Origin: Limisphaera sp026417315
Lineage (GTDB): Bacteria; Verrucomicrobiota; Verrucomicrobiia; Limisphaerales; Limisphaeraceae
Assembly: GCF_049537125.1 (NCBI RefSeq)
Contig: NZ_JBMVQY010000001.1
Location: 1,984,001-2,048,000, forward strand
Reading direction: 5' to 3'
DNA length: 64,000 bases
This document shows, in pieces, positions 33,425-45,191 of this stretch; position 1 is the first letter of the stretch, and each line of letters begins with the position of its first letter. Made by a program: the position numbers and the translations under genes. Below the pieces are notes generated by a model, which was given only the letters and a program-made list of their open reading frames with translations, had not been told where the DNA came from and ran no database searches.

Positions 33425-34708
33425 ATGTGGACTGTCATGCCCCAACCGCAGGGTGAAAGCGCAGCCCCTCCCTCAGCGAGGAGGGCCTTCCGCCTGACGG
33501 TTCTCTGGGCCGCGACTCCCCCCGCGCCGGTGCGCTGCTTCGCGGGCGGCCCGGCCGCGCGACGGGGCGCCGCAAAACCGCGGCTGCACGAATGGTTGCA
33601 ACAAACCCGGGCCCGGGCGGTGGCCCTGGGTGCGGTGGTCCTGATGCTTGCATGGCCCGCCTGGGGCGCCGGCGTGCGGGTCCGCGACCTGGCCATGATT
33701 GCTGGGGCACGCGACAATCAACTGGTGGGGTTCGGCCTGGTCGTGGGGCTGGCCGGCGATGGCGACAAGGATCCGGTGTACACCAAGCAGACCATCGCCA
33801 ACATGCTGCAGCGCTACGGCATCAATGTTCCGCCCACCACGCTCTCCGCCAAAAACGTCGCCGTCGTCATGGTCACGGCGGACATTCCCGCCTTCGCCAA
33901 ACCCGGCACCCGCCTGGACGTGCAGGTGGCCTCCATGGGAGACGCAAAGTCGCTCCAGGGCGGCGTCCTTTTGCAAACGCCGCTGTTGGGGGCGGACAAC
34001 CGCGTGTACGCCGTGGCCCAGGGGCCGCTGGCGGTGGGCGGCTTTACCGGCGGCCAGGGCGGCGCCGGCGGCGCCACCGTGACCAAGAATCATCCCACCG
34101 TCGCCACCATCATCGGCGGGGCCCTGGTCGAACGCGAAATCCCCACTCAGATCGTCCGCGACAATTCCCTGGAGCTGCTGCTGCGTGAGCCGGACTTCAC
34201 CACCGCCTCCCGCATCGCGCAGGCCATCAACAACCTTTTCACCAACGCGGCCGAGGCCGTGGATGCCACCTCCGTGCGCGTCACCCTGCCCGAGCCCTGG
34301 CGGGCGCGTCCGGTCGATTTTGTGGCCCAGTTGGAAGCGGTGGAGGTGCAGCCGGACACGCCGGCCCGCATCATCATCAACGAACGCACCGGCACCATCG
34401 TGGCCACCTCCCGCATCCGCATCGCCCACTGCGCCATCTCGCACGGCAACATCACCATCAACGTCAGTTCCACGCTGAGCGTCTCTCAACCCAATCCCCT
34501 CGGGGCCGGCACCACGGTCGTCACCCCCAGCACTACCACCGAGGTCACCGAGAACAAGGCGGGTCTGGTGGCGTTGCCGGAGTTGCCAACCGTCGAGCAG
34601 GTGGCCAGCGCGCTCAACAGCCTCGGGGTTACCCCGCGCGACATCATGGCCATTTTCCAGGCCCTCAAACAGGCCGGCGCCCTGCAGGCCGAGTTGATCA
34701 TCCGTTGA
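33425..34708 (+). CDS. flgI: Flagellar P-ring protein FlgI
   Basis: 427-aa P-ring subunit. A long leader (residues 1-60, possibly cytoplasmic or mis-started) precedes the signal ARAVALGAVVLMLAWPAWGAGVRVRDLAMIAGARDNQLVGFGLVVGLAGDGD, the hallmark FlgI start. Further motifs: NMLQRYGINVP, KNVAVVMVTADIPAFAKPGTRLDVQVASMGDAKSLQGGVLLQTPL, and near the C-terminus LNSLGVTPRDIMAIFQALKQAGALQAELI. The ATG at 33425 is 3 bases after flgH; a start at 33437 or later is possible because the first 60 residues are not conserved. P-ring subunits are chaperoned by FlgA, encoded upstream. Confidence 0.94.
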   Translation: MWTVMPQPQGESAAPPSARRAFRLTVLWAATPPAPVRCFAGGPAARRGAAKPRLHEWLQQTRARAVALGAVVLMLAWPAWGAGVRVRDLAMIAGARDNQLVGFGLVVGLAGDGDKDPVYTKQTIANMLQRYGINVPPTTLSAKNVAVVMVTADIPAFAKPGTRLDVQVASMGDAKSLQGGVLLQTPLLGADNRVYAVAQGPLAVGGFTGGQGGAGGATVTKNHPTVATIIGGALVEREIPTQIVRDNSLELLLREPDFTTASRIAQAINNLFTNAAEAVDATSVRVTLPEPWRARPVDFVAQLEAVEVQPDTPARIIINERTGTIVATSRIRIAHCAISHGNITINVSSTLSVSQPNPLGAGTTVVTPSTTTEVTENKAGLVALPELPTVEQVASALNSLGVTPRDIMAIFQALKQAGALQAELIIR

Positions 34709-34711
34709 ACC

Positions 34712-35164
34712 ATGAGCCCCGCCCCCGTCCCGGCCCTGACCTCCGCCCCGCCTCCGCTGGAACGACTGGTGCAAAGCCCGCACCTGAGCGAGCAGGAAAA
34801 AGTGGCCGAGGCCAGCCGCCAGTTCGAAGCCCTCCTGGTGCGTCAGATCCTGCGACAGACCCAGCAGCCCGTCATTGTTTCCAGCCTGACCGAGGAGTCG
34901 GCGGCGGCCGGGATTTACCGGGACCTCTTCTGTGAGCAACTGGCCGAGGCCATCGCGCGCAGTGGAACGCTGGGCCTGGCCCGGAGCCTCCAGCAACAGC
35001 TCCTTCCGCGCAGCGCCTCCGCCTCCCCCACCGTTTTCGCCACCGCGCAGCCGGGAACGGACACCGCGTTGCCTCCCGCCTCCCCTGCCGGTCGTCCCGC
35101 CAGCACCCGACCGGCAGAACCTCCGTTCCCGGCTCGCGGCGGCGTCCCCTTTGAGCGTCCATGA
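34712..35164 (+). CDS. flgJ: Flagellar rod-binding protein FlgJ, N-terminal type
   Basis: 150-aa protein with only the rod-capping domain: LSEQEKVAEASRQFEALLVRQILRQTQQPV (residues about 26-55), then EESAAAGIYRDLFCEQLAEAIARSGTLGLARSLQQQL. The muramidase (glucosaminidase) domain of enterobacterial FlgJ is absent, as in many other phyla, so a separate enzyme must open the peptidoglycan. The last 45 residues are Pro/Ala/Ser-rich. It starts 3 bases after flgI and its stop overlaps the flgN start (ATGA). Confidence 0.82.
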   Translation: MSPAPVPALTSAPPPLERLVQSPHLSEQEKVAEASRQFEALLVRQILRQTQQPVIVSSLTEESAAAGIYRDLFCEQLAEAIARSGTLGLARSLQQQLLPRSASASPTVFATAQPGTDTALPPASPAGRPASTRPAEPPFPARGGVPFERP

Positions 35165-35661
35165 ACGAGCCTTTGAGCGAACTCATCGAGGCCCTGCGCC
35201 AGGAGCTGCAACACTACGGCGAAATGCTCGCCCTGCTGGACCAGCAGCAGGACAGCGTCCTGAATCGGCGCACCGACGATCTTCTTCAAACCGTCGGTGC
35301 CATTCAGACCCAGGCCCGTCTCCTTCAACAGGCCCGCGATCACCGCGACGCCTGCCGCCGACAACTGGCCGCCCGCCTGGGTCTGCCCGAGTCCGCCTCC
35401 TTCGCCGAGCTGATCCCGCAGTTGCCGGCCGATTACCAGCCCCTGGTCCAGGCCCTGGTCCAGGAAAACAACGACCTGCTGGTCCGCGTCCAACAACGCG
35501 CCCGCCAGAATCATCTGCTTCTGCACCGGGCCGTGGAGCTCATGCAACGGCTTCTGACCGCACTGTTCCCGGGCAGCGCGCCCCTCACGTACGGCGGAAA
35601 CGGAAACCTGCCCGCTGCACCTCCCTGGTCCGCCTCCACCCTGTTCAACGCCGTGGGTTGA
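35161..35661 (+). CDS. flgN: Flagellar export chaperone FlgN
   Basis: 166-aa helical protein located directly before flgK and flgL, whose products FlgN delivers to the export gate. Helices: LSELIEALRQELQHYGEMLALLDQQQDSVLNRRTDDLLQ (residues about 5-43) and YQPLVQALVQENNDLLVRVQQRARQNHLLLHRAVELMQRLL, the usual FlgN pattern with a final RA...LL...L. A Gly/Pro/Ala-rich tail follows. The ATG overlaps the flgJ stop. Assignment leans on both helical pattern and position. Confidence 0.83.
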   Translation: MNEPLSELIEALRQELQHYGEMLALLDQQQDSVLNRRTDDLLQTVGAIQTQARLLQQARDHRDACRRQLAARLGLPESASFAELIPQLPADYQPLVQALVQENNDLLVRVQQRARQNHLLLHRAVELMQRLLTALFPGSAPLTYGGNGNLPAAPPWSASTLFNAVG

Positions 35662-35665
35662 TACC

Positions 35666-37096
35666 ATGCTCGGACTCTTCGGCACGCTGAACCTCGGCGC
35701 GCGCGCCCTGCAAACCCAGCAACTGGGCGTCGAAGTGGCCGGCCAAAACCTGGCCAACGTCAACAATCCCGCCTACGCCCGCCAGAAGGTCATTCTCCAA
35801 AGTGCCCCCACCCTGCCCAGCCTCATCGGGCCTCAAGGGACCGGCGTCGAAGCCGTGGCCATCCGCCAGATGCGCAGTGCCCTTCTGGACGCCCACGTTC
35901 AAAACGAGGTGAGCGTCGGCGGTTTTTGGACCGCCCAACAAAGCGCCCTGCAAACCGCCCAGGCCAGCCTCGGCGAGCAAATCGATCGGACCGCCCAGGG
36001 GCTCAACGGGTCCGCCGCCGTCGCCGAGGCCGGAACCGTCACCGGCCTGGCCAATGAACTGACCGGGCTTTTCAACGCGTTTCGCGCCGTGGCCGCCGCG
36101 CCGCATTCGCTGCCCGAACGCCAGGTTCTCGTCGCTCAAGCGCAAACCCTGTCCAGCCGCTTCAACCAGATCGCCACCCGACTCGACCAGCTCACCGACC
36201 AACTGAACGCCGCCCTGACCCGCGACGTCGCCACCGTCAATCAGTTGCTGGCCGACATCGCCCGTCTGAACGACCAGATCGTCAATGCCGAGCTTCCCCT
36301 CGGCGGCATCGCCAACGACCTGCGGGACACCCGCCAGCAGAAGCTCGAAGAACTCAGCAAGTACGTGGCGATCCAGACCAGCCTGGCCTCCAACGGCACG
36401 GTCACCGTCTCGGTCAACGGCACCACCCTGGTCGCGGATCGCAACGTCGTCGAGCAGATCGAGACTTACGACCCGGGCAATGGCCGACTCCGGTTGCGAA
36501 CGACCGGCGACGGCACGGCGCTGGATCCGGTCTCCGGTTCCCTCGCGGGCACAATCCAGGTCCGCGACACCACCCTGGCCGAGCTGCGGGCCGACCTCGA
36601 CACCCTGGCCGGCGAGCTGATCACCCAAGTCAACGACCTTCATCGCACCGGCTACAGCCTGACCAACCAGACGGGCGCCGATTTCTTCACCGGCACCGAC
36701 GCCCGCACCATCGCCGTCAACCCCGCCCTGGCCGACAACCCGGCCCGCATTCAGGCCGCAGGCGCCCCCGGCGCGCCCGGCGACAACGCCGTTGCACTCG
36801 CTCTGGCGCAACTGGCCGATCAACCCCTCGCCGCCCTCGACAATCGCACCTTCCAGGAGCATTACAGCCAGTTGGTCGCCCGACTCGGCCTGGCCCTCCG
36901 CAACGCCAACGGCCAAATCGCCGATCACCGCGTCGTCCTCGACCTGCTCCATCGACAACGGGACGCCCTCGGCGGCGTTTCCATCGACGAGGAAATGACC
37001 GACCTCATCCGCTTCCAAAAAGCCTACGAAGCCTCGGCACGACTCATTGTCACCCTCGACGAAATGCTCGACACCGTCCTCGGCCTGAAACGTTAA
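35666..37096 (+). CDS. flgK: Hook-filament junction protein 1, FlgK
   Basis: 476-aa hook-associated protein. N-terminus LFGTLNLGARALQTQQLGVEVAGQNLANVNNPAYARQKVIL carries the flg_bb_rod/HAP1 box. Middle landmarks: LSSRFNQIATRLDQLTDQLN, VNQLLADIARLNDQIVNAE and LAELRADLDTLAGELITQVNDLHRTGYSL. The C-terminus VSIDEEMTDLIRFQKAYEASARLIVTLDEMLDTVLGLKR is diagnostic. Length is typical of the shorter FlgK forms. 4 bases after flgN, 23 before flgL. Confidence 0.96.
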   Translation: MLGLFGTLNLGARALQTQQLGVEVAGQNLANVNNPAYARQKVILQSAPTLPSLIGPQGTGVEAVAIRQMRSALLDAHVQNEVSVGGFWTAQQSALQTAQASLGEQIDRTAQGLNGSAAVAEAGTVTGLANELTGLFNAFRAVAAAPHSLPERQVLVAQAQTLSSRFNQIATRLDQLTDQLNAALTRDVATVNQLLADIARLNDQIVNAELPLGGIANDLRDTRQQKLEELSKYVAIQTSLASNGTVTVSVNGTTLVADRNVVEQIETYDPGNGRLRLRTTGDGTALDPVSGSLAGTIQVRDTTLAELRADLDTLAGELITQVNDLHRTGYSLTNQTGADFFTGTDARTIAVNPALADNPARIQAAGAPGAPGDNAVALALAQLADQPLAALDNRTFQEHYSQLVARLGLALRNANGQIADHRVVLDLLHRQRDALGGVSIDEEMTDLIRFQKAYEASARLIVTLDEMLDTVLGLKR

Positions 37097-37119
37097 CCCC
37101 ACCCTCGAGCTCCCCGGCC

Positions 37120-38055
37120 ATGCGCGTCACCGGCAACACCTTCGCCCAATCGCTGCTCCAGCAGCTCAACTCGTTGACCGGACGTCAGTACCGCCTCCAA
37201 ACCCAGGTCGCCACCGGCCAACGGATCCAAAACCCGGAGGATGATCCCGCCGCCATCCAGCGCGCCCTCGGCCTCCACGCCGAAGCGGCCACCCTGCAGC
37301 AATATCGGGCCAACCTCGACACCCTCAAGGAACGCGCCAACGTCACGTTCGATGCTCTCAAAGCCCTCAAGAAGGTGTCGGACCGCGCCACCGAACTGGC
37401 CACCCTCGCCGATGGCACCCGCTCCCGGGATGAACTCCGCATCTACGCCGCCGAAGTCACCCAGCTCATCCAACACGCCGTTCAGATCCTGAACCAAAAA
37501 CACCGCGGCGCCTACCTCTTCGGCGGCACCCGTACCGATCAACCTCCTTTTGTGCTGGCCACGGATGCCGATGGTCGCGTGACATCCGTCACCTACCAGG
37601 GCAACACGGAAATCGCGTCCACCCCCATCGAACAGGCCGTCACCCTCGCCCTCGACATCCCCGGAGCCAATCCCACGGGCACCGGGCCGCGCGGCCTTGT
37701 CGCCGACAGCCGCACCGGCGCCGATCTCTTCGCGCATCTCATCGCCCTCCAGGACCGCCTCCTGGCAGGCGACACCGACGCCATTGCTCGAACCGTCCGA
37801 CCCGCCCTCCTTCAAGACGAGGAGAATCTGCTTTATCACATCGGCAACCAGGGTGCCCTGCAGACCCGCATCGAAACGGCCGCGAGCCTCGCCGACAAAC
37901 GGCTCATGGCGCTCGATCAGGCGGTGTCGCGCGAGGTGGATGCCGACCTGGCCGAAACCCTCGTGCGGCTCAATCAGGCCCAGTACGCCTACCAGGCCGC
38001 CCTCCAGAGCGGCGCCGCCATCCTCCGACAGTCCCTGCTGAACTTTCTCCGGTAA
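37120..38055 (+). CDS. flgL: Hook-filament junction protein 3, FlgL
   Basis: 311-aa flagellin-like junction protein, last gene of the operon. N-terminal MRVTGNTFAQSLLQQLNSLTGRQYRLQTQVATGQRIQNPEDDPAAIQRAL (landmark), then the C-terminal DADLAETLVRLNQAQYAYQAALQSGAAILRQSLLNFL; these two segments form the polymer-type D0/D1 coiled coil of flagellin family proteins. LNQKHRGAYLFGGTRTDQPPF is the characteristic FlgL turn. No further flagellar gene follows; the next gene is a glycoside hydrolase after 285 bases. Confidence 0.95.
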   Translation: MRVTGNTFAQSLLQQLNSLTGRQYRLQTQVATGQRIQNPEDDPAAIQRALGLHAEAATLQQYRANLDTLKERANVTFDALKALKKVSDRATELATLADGTRSRDELRIYAAEVTQLIQHAVQILNQKHRGAYLFGGTRTDQPPFVLATDADGRVTSVTYQGNTEIASTPIEQAVTLALDIPGANPTGTGPRGLVADSRTGADLFAHLIALQDRLLAGDTDAIARTVRPALLQDEENLLYHIGNQGALQTRIETAASLADKRLMALDQAVSREVDADLAETLVRLNQAQYAYQAALQSGAAILRQSLLNFLR

Positions 38056-38069
38056 GCGCGGCCGCAAAG

Positions 38070-38092
38070 GGGCGCTGCCCCCCAAGGCGCCC
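38070..38092 (+). terminator. Weak hairpin after flgL
   Basis: GGGCGC (38070-38075) pairs with GCGCCC (38087-38092) around an 11-base loop, 15 bases after the flgL stop. There is no T tract, so intrinsic termination is doubtful. Confidence 0.25.
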
Positions 38093-38340
38093 GACTCGGG
38101 CAGTCGCCAGAGGACAAACCCACAGAGACGCGGGCGACATGGTTTGACTCCCGGTCGGTCGCCCGGCGGCTCCCGTGACCTTGAGGCACAAGTGCGGTCG
38201 GGAGCTCCAGGATCCCTCGGGGCGAGGGTGCCCCTCGACGCCAACTTTCTTGCCTCGCCCGTGTCAAGGAGGGTGAGCGACACGACTTCAGCGACCGAAG
38301 ACCCGCTGCGCTCCGGTTTGCCAATGATTCCTGCTTTGGT

Positions 38341-40911
38341 ATGTTCCCGGCCGTGAGGTGGGGCCGGACATCCGCGATCCATCGAGTGCTGGTCGTGGGT
38401 ATCACTTGTTTCCTTCTCGTCGGCGGTGCTGCCGCGGCCTCCCTGATTCGCATCGATCCCGCGCGCCCTCACCAGACGATCGAAGGCATCGGCGGTGCCC
38501 TCTGCTTCTACAACGGCTGGATCACCGCCCACCCGTACAAGGAAGAGATTTATCAACACGCCTTCGCCGGGCTGAACCTTTCCCTGCTCCGGTTGGGAAA
38601 CTGGTTCCGTTACACGAACGCACCGGATACGTCCGCGTTCGAATTCGTCGCACGGGCCGAGCGCATCTTGCAGCGGCCCGTGCCGGTGCTCATGAGTTCG
38701 TGGGCCCCGCCCGCCTTTCTGAAAAGCAACGGACAGACCGGCGACGGAGGAACCCTGGCCCACCGCGATGGCCGGTTCCTCTACGAAGAGTTCGCGCAGT
38801 ACTGGTACGACGCCCTGCAGTTTTACCGGTCCAATGGGGTCTCGCCCGCCTGGATCAGTATCCAAAACGAGCCGGATTGGGAGGCCGACTACGACTCGTG
38901 CATTTTTCGCCCGGTCGAAGGGTATGACCGCGGAACGAACTACGCCAGTTACGCGCGTGCGTTGGAGGCCGTGCACCGCAGGCTCTCCGGCCTGCCGGAC
39001 CCGCCCCGATTGCTCGCGCCGGAAGTGGTCCACATTCGGTGGAACACCCTGGCCTCGTATGCCGCCACGCTGGATCCCCGCACCTTTTACGGAGTCGCCT
39101 ATCATCTGTATGGCGACAGCATCGACGACACCGTGGACGGCTACGTGCCCAGTTTGGTCGAAGCAACCCGATACTTCCCGGACAAACCGCGGTTCATGAC
39201 CGAATACGGCCTGTCGAACATGTTGGACGCGGCCATCCTGCTGCATCACTGCCTGACGGCCGGCCGCGTCAGCGGGTTTGCTTTCTGGAGCCTGATCTGG
39301 CCCGGAGCGGATGGTGGCCTGATTCAAATCGAGTTTCCCTGGGATCGCTCGCGCTGGACCAACGCCCCGCCCGGTACGCCGACGCAGGCCCGCGGGTACT
39401 GGATCGCGCCCGCCTACTGGGCGGTAAAGCACTACTCCTGTTTCATCACGCCCGGCAGCCGACGCGTCGAAGCCACCAGCGAGCATCCGCAAGTGCTGGC
39501 CAGTGCCTTCCTGACGCCGGACAACCTGCGGTTGGTGGCGGTTTTGATCAATCGACATGCCTCCACTGCGGCCACCATCCGTTGGAACCTGGGTTCGTTC
39601 CCTGCCTTTCGCTCCTCCGCTTATCAAACCACCAGCGCGCAGGCGCATGATCCCGCCAGCACGAACCGCTTCGTGCCCCTCGGCGAGATCGGGCCCGAAC
39701 CGGCACTCCCGCCGTCGTCGATCACCACGGTGATCTGGGACGCGTACGTCCCGTTGGGCTCTGCGGGCGATCCCTCGCCCGCACCCGGAGCCGTGGGGGT
39801 GCCCACCGACCTGCAGTTGCGGTGGACGCCCGGTTCGAATGCGTTGGTGTCCGCCGTGTACCTGGGAGCCGACTCCAATCGCGTCGCACGCGCCGGGCCC
39901 GCCGACCCCGAGTTCCGCGGATGGAGCACGACGAACGCCCTTCCGATTCGGGGCCTGGACGGTGGAACGATCTACTTCTGGCGTGTGGACAGCATCGCCG
40001 GCGGCAACACGAATGCGGGCCCGGTTTGGTCCTTCGTGACCGCCGCCGCCCCTGCTCTCAAACATCGCTACAATTTCGATGAGGCCACCGGCAACACGGT
40101 CATCGACAGCGCCAGCGGGCCCGCCGGCAACGGCATCCTGCCCAACGGAGCTCTGCGAACCGCGGGCCGGGTGCGACTGTCGCCGGCTTCCCAACAACAC
40201 GTGGCCCTGCCCACCGGTCTGGTGTCCGGTTTGAACGACTTCAGCGCGGCGGTGTGGCTGCGCCTGCACAGCGCCGCCAACTGGGCGCGCATTTTCGACT
40301 TCGGCCACAACACCCAGACGAACATGTTCCTGACCGCGCGGAACGGCAGCAACGGCCGTCTGCGTTTCGCCATCACGGTCTCCGGCAGCGGGGGCGAGCA
40401 ACGCATGGACGGTCCGGTCCTGGCCACCGGCCTCTGGTATCACATCGTGGTCACCCTGCGCGGCAGCGTGGGGATGCTGTATGTCAACGGCGCGCCGGTG
40501 GCCACCAACACTGGCCTGACCCTGCGCCCGTCCTCGTTGGGTCCCACGGTGAACAACTATCTCGGCCGGTCCCAATACGCCTGGGATCCGTACCTGGATG
40601 CCGAGCTGGACGAGTTCCAGATTTACCGCGTGGCGTTGCGTCCGCAGGAAATCGCCGCCCTGTACCGGCTGGGACCGGACCGGCTTTTGGCGGAGACACC
40701 TCCCTTGCTCGAGATCCGTCGCCTGGGCAATCAGCTCAGGATCACCTGGCCGCTGGCTCACGCCGGGTTCGCCCTGCAGGTCGCGACCAATCTTACCGGT
40801 CCCGACTGGCAACCGGTGGCCGTGCCCTCGCCGGCCATCGTCGGCGATCAATGGCAGGTGGACCTTTCGTTGAGCCCCGGGCCCATGCGATTCTACCGCT
40901 TGGGGCGGTAG
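38341..40911 (+). CDS. Secreted GH30-like glycosidase with LamG domain
   Basis: 856-aa exported enzyme. The signal peptide is VLVVGITCFLLVGGAAAASL (residues about 16-34). Residues 36-450 are a GH30/glucuronoxylanase-like catalytic domain: QTIEGIGGALCFYNGW at the start, SSWAPPAFLKSNG, acid/base Glu in SIQNEPDW and nucleophile Glu in FMTEYGLSN, as expected for clan GH-A. Residues about 480-575 form a fibronectin-like sheet domain (AVGVPTDLQLRWTPGS...TIYFWRVDS). Residues 580-790 form a LamG/concanavalin-like domain (KHRYNFDEATGNTVIDSASG...YLDAELDEFQIYRVAL). The C-terminal 60 residues are another small beta domain. Likely degrades a plant-type beta-glycan outside the cell; linkage specificity is not readable. 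Confidence 0.85.
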   Translation: MFPAVRWGRTSAIHRVLVVGITCFLLVGGAAAASLIRIDPARPHQTIEGIGGALCFYNGWITAHPYKEEIYQHAFAGLNLSLLRLGNWFRYTNAPDTSAFEFVARAERILQRPVPVLMSSWAPPAFLKSNGQTGDGGTLAHRDGRFLYEEFAQYWYDALQFYRSNGVSPAWISIQNEPDWEADYDSCIFRPVEGYDRGTNYASYARALEAVHRRLSGLPDPPRLLAPEVVHIRWNTLASYAATLDPRTFYGVAYHLYGDSIDDTVDGYVPSLVEATRYFPDKPRFMTEYGLSNMLDAAILLHHCLTAGRVSGFAFWSLIWPGADGGLIQIEFPWDRSRWTNAPPGTPTQARGYWIAPAYWAVKHYSCFITPGSRRVEATSEHPQVLASAFLTPDNLRLVAVLINRHASTAATIRWNLGSFPAFRSSAYQTTSAQAHDPASTNRFVPLGEIGPEPALPPSSITTVIWDAYVPLGSAGDPSPAPGAVGVPTDLQLRWTPGSNALVSAVYLGADSNRVARAGPADPEFRGWSTTNALPIRGLDGGTIYFWRVDSIAGGNTNAGPVWSFVTAAAPALKHRYNFDEATGNTVIDSASGPAGNGILPNGALRTAGRVRLSPASQQHVALPTGLVSGLNDFSAAVWLRLHSAANWARIFDFGHNTQTNMFLTARNGSNGRLRFAITVSGSGGEQRMDGPVLATGLWYHIVVTLRGSVGMLYVNGAPVATNTGLTLRPSSLGPTVNNYLGRSQYAWDPYLDAELDEFQIYRVALRPQEIAALYRLGPDRLLAETPPLLEIRRLGNQLRITWPLAHAGFALQVATNLTGPDWQPVAVPSPAIVGDQWQVDLSLSPGPMRFYRLGR

Positions 40912-41664
40912 CCGATGGGGGGCTGCTGGGAGCGCGGACTCGCCCCACGGCCAGGGCAAGCCCTTGGATTCTGTGCCGGCTGCCTTGTGAGGCCCGAGCG
41001 GGCACCGACGTGGCCCTAGCTGCTCCGGCACTCCTTTCGCCGCGAACCGCCCGCGGGTTGCTCTCGATCTGGAAAGCTCGGGCCCTGAATCGGCCTTCGA
41101 GTTTCGCCGGTTTTGCCGGATGAAGTCCTGCGCCGCCGCAGACTGAGAAATCCTGCGCCTGACCGCACCCTGGATTTGGCCCCGAGTTGCATTTGCACCG
41201 TCCCCGCGGCCCCGATTGACCCGCCTTCGTGCGCTTTGAGATTCCAACGGTGCCTTGCCTACGAACGACCTCAGCCTGAGCGTGGACTTCTTCTCTGAGG
41301 TTGCTGCCTGTTGTGGGATCGGGGGATGTTCTCTGGTCGTTTCGCCTGCGGATCCTGCCTTCTCTGCCGGTTTCGTGGGTGCGCAGGCGGCCAGGGTCTG
41401 CCGGGCCGCGGACCGGCAGTCCGCAGGTCCTTTCAACACCCGGGAACGTCTCGAACCGCCGGTGCGCGTGCGGGTCGGGAGCCCGTGATCCGGACGGCTC
41501 GTGAATCGGGACCGTCGGTCGGCCCCCGCTTGCGCTGAGCGCCCGCGCGAAACGGACTTCGGCAGGCTCGTAAGAGGGGCTGTGTGCCTCCGGACTGTTC
41601 TGGCTGCGGGCTCCGTCCGTCGAGGCAGTTCTTCTTGCGGGGCGGCATCGACCAGGCCCGCCGG
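40912..41664. other. Intergenic, nothing recognised
   Basis: About 750 bases without a supported gene between the GH30-like gene and the promoter of the DUF255 gene. The plus-strand frames at 41255-41538 are Arg/Gly/Cys-rich chance frames. Confidence 0.45.
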
Positions 41665-41692
41665 TTGCAGAGGCGTTGACCTGGTCTAGGTT
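41665..41692 (+). promoter_or_regulatory. Candidate promoter of DUF255 gene
   Basis: TTGCAG (41665-41670), a 16-base spacer and TAGGTT (41687-41692), followed by a GGAGG at 41694-41698, precede the ATG at 41739. Confidence 0.4.
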
Positions 41693-41738
41693 TGGAGGTC
41701 ACGGGTGCGGCCCGTTGCGCTGCTCGGACACAAAGCCC

Positions 41739-43871
<2,133 letters not shown>

Positions 43872-43954
43872 CCCCTCTCGGGCCGCCGCGCACGACGGGC
43901 GACGCCGAATTCGACAAGTCCGGCACCGGCGCGAGAGACGCTGCGGGAACTCGT

Positions 43955-45037
43955 TCAGCCCTGCTGCAGCGCAGCCTCCCGCTTCGCCAAAATGGCAGCC
44001 ACGATGCGATTGGCCAGATCCGGCTTTTCGGCCAGGGTCCGCTGCGCCGCGTCCCGTCCCTGGCCAATGAGTTCACCCGCAAACTGCAACCAGGCGCCCT
44101 TTTTCTCGATCACGCCGCTTTCCAGGCCGGCGTCCAGGATGCTGCCCTCCTTGTTGATCCCCTGATTGAACAGGATGTCGAATTCGGCCTCGGCAAAGGG
44201 CGGGGCCAGCTTGTTCTTGACGACCTTGGCCTTGACGCGACTGCCAATGGCATTGCCGGCGGCATCCTTGATGGTGTCCTTGCGGCGAATGTCGATGCGC
44301 ACGCTGGCGTAGAACTTGAGCGCCTTGCCGCCCGGAGTCGTCTCCGGATTGCCGAACAGCACACCTACCTTCTCACGGATCTGGTTGGTGAAGATGCAGG
44401 CGGTTTTGGCCTTGGCCAGCACGGCGGTCAACTTGCGCAGGGCCTGGCTCATGAGCCGGGCCTGCATCCCCATGGTGGCCATGCCCATTTCGCCCTCCAG
44501 TTCGGCCTTGGGCACGAGCGCCGCCACCGAATCCACCACGATCACATCCAGCGCATTCGAACGCGCCAGCGTTTCGCAGATGGTCAGCGCCTCTTCGCCA
44601 CTGTCCGGCTGCGAGACCAACAGATCGTCCAGATTGACCCCGAGCTTCTTGGCGTAGGCCGGGTCGAGGGCATGCTCGGCATCGATGAAAGCGGCCAGAC
44701 CTCCGGCGCGCTGGGCGTTGGCAATGACGTGGAGCACGAGCGTGGTCTTGCCCGAGGATTCGGGCCCGAAAATTTCGACGATGCGACCGCGCGGGATGCC
44801 GCCCACGCCCAGGGCCAGGTCCAGTCCCAGTGCGCCGGTGGGGATGACCTCGATCTTGACCTTGGCGCGTTCATCCCCCAGGCGCATGATGCTGCCCTCG
44901 CCGTAGGTCTTGGTGATGGTGGCGATGGCCGCGTCCAGGTCGCGTTGTCGTGCCGCGCTCAGGCGGGCGGACTCGGCGGGTTTGGTCTCGGCCGCGGGCT
45001 TGTCGGCCGCCGGTTTTTCATTGGTCTTGGCTGGCAT
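43955..45037 (-). CDS. recA: Recombinase RecA
   Basis: 360-aa RecA, the strand-exchange ATPase of homologous repair and SOS signalling. MPAKTNEKPAADKPAAETKPAES is a charged N-terminal extension of about 25 residues; the conserved core begins SAARQRDLDAAIATITKTYGEGSIMRLG. Walker A GPESSGKTT, Walker B VIVVDSVAAL, loop L1 EGEMGMATMGMQARLMSQ and loop L2 FTNQIREKVGVLFGNPETTPGG are all intact. The last residues are less acidic than in E. coli RecA. Its own promoter is visible 54 bases upstream. Confidence 0.98.
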   Translation of the reverse strand: MPAKTNEKPAADKPAAETKPAESARLSAARQRDLDAAIATITKTYGEGSIMRLGDERAKVKIEVIPTGALGLDLALGVGGIPRGRIVEIFGPESSGKTTLVLHVIANAQRAGGLAAFIDAEHALDPAYAKKLGVNLDDLLVSQPDSGEEALTICETLARSNALDVIVVDSVAALVPKAELEGEMGMATMGMQARLMSQALRKLTAVLAKAKTACIFTNQIREKVGVLFGNPETTPGGKALKFYASVRIDIRRKDTIKDAAGNAIGSRVKAKVVKNKLAPPFAEAEFDILFNQGINKEGSILDAGLESGVIEKKGAWLQFAGELIGQGRDAAQRTLAEKPDLANRIVAAILAKREAALQQG

Positions 45038-45090
45038 GGCACCTTCGGGTCAAAGCTCGTTCAAGAATCTTGGGCCTGTTTTCGCGTGCG

Positions 45091-45119
45091 AGCCTAATGC
45101 GGTCGGTCGGTTCCGTCAA
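45091..45119 (-). promoter_or_regulatory. recA promoter
   Basis: On the minus strand, TTGACG (45119-45114), a 17-base spacer and TAGGCT (45096-45091): a good sigma-70 match ending 54 bases before the recA start codon. I saw no obvious LexA-type palindrome overlapping it. Confidence 0.55.
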
Positions 45120-45191
45120 ATCCGGCGCCCGGGAAGCCCGCGGACCGCGCGGCGCAGGCAGCAGCGGCTGGCGGGCATCGATCGCCCGTCT

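Noticed and set aside
35645..37102. 485-codon minus-strand frame opposite flgK
   Set aside because: Gly/Val/Asp-rich shadow of flgK with no recognisable domain.
37093..41439. Minus-strand open frame of 4.3 kb opposite flgL and the GH30-like gene
   Set aside because: It is antisense to two clearly coding genes, Gly/Arg-rich and repetitive without domains; codon periodicity of the GC-rich sense genes keeps the opposite frame open.
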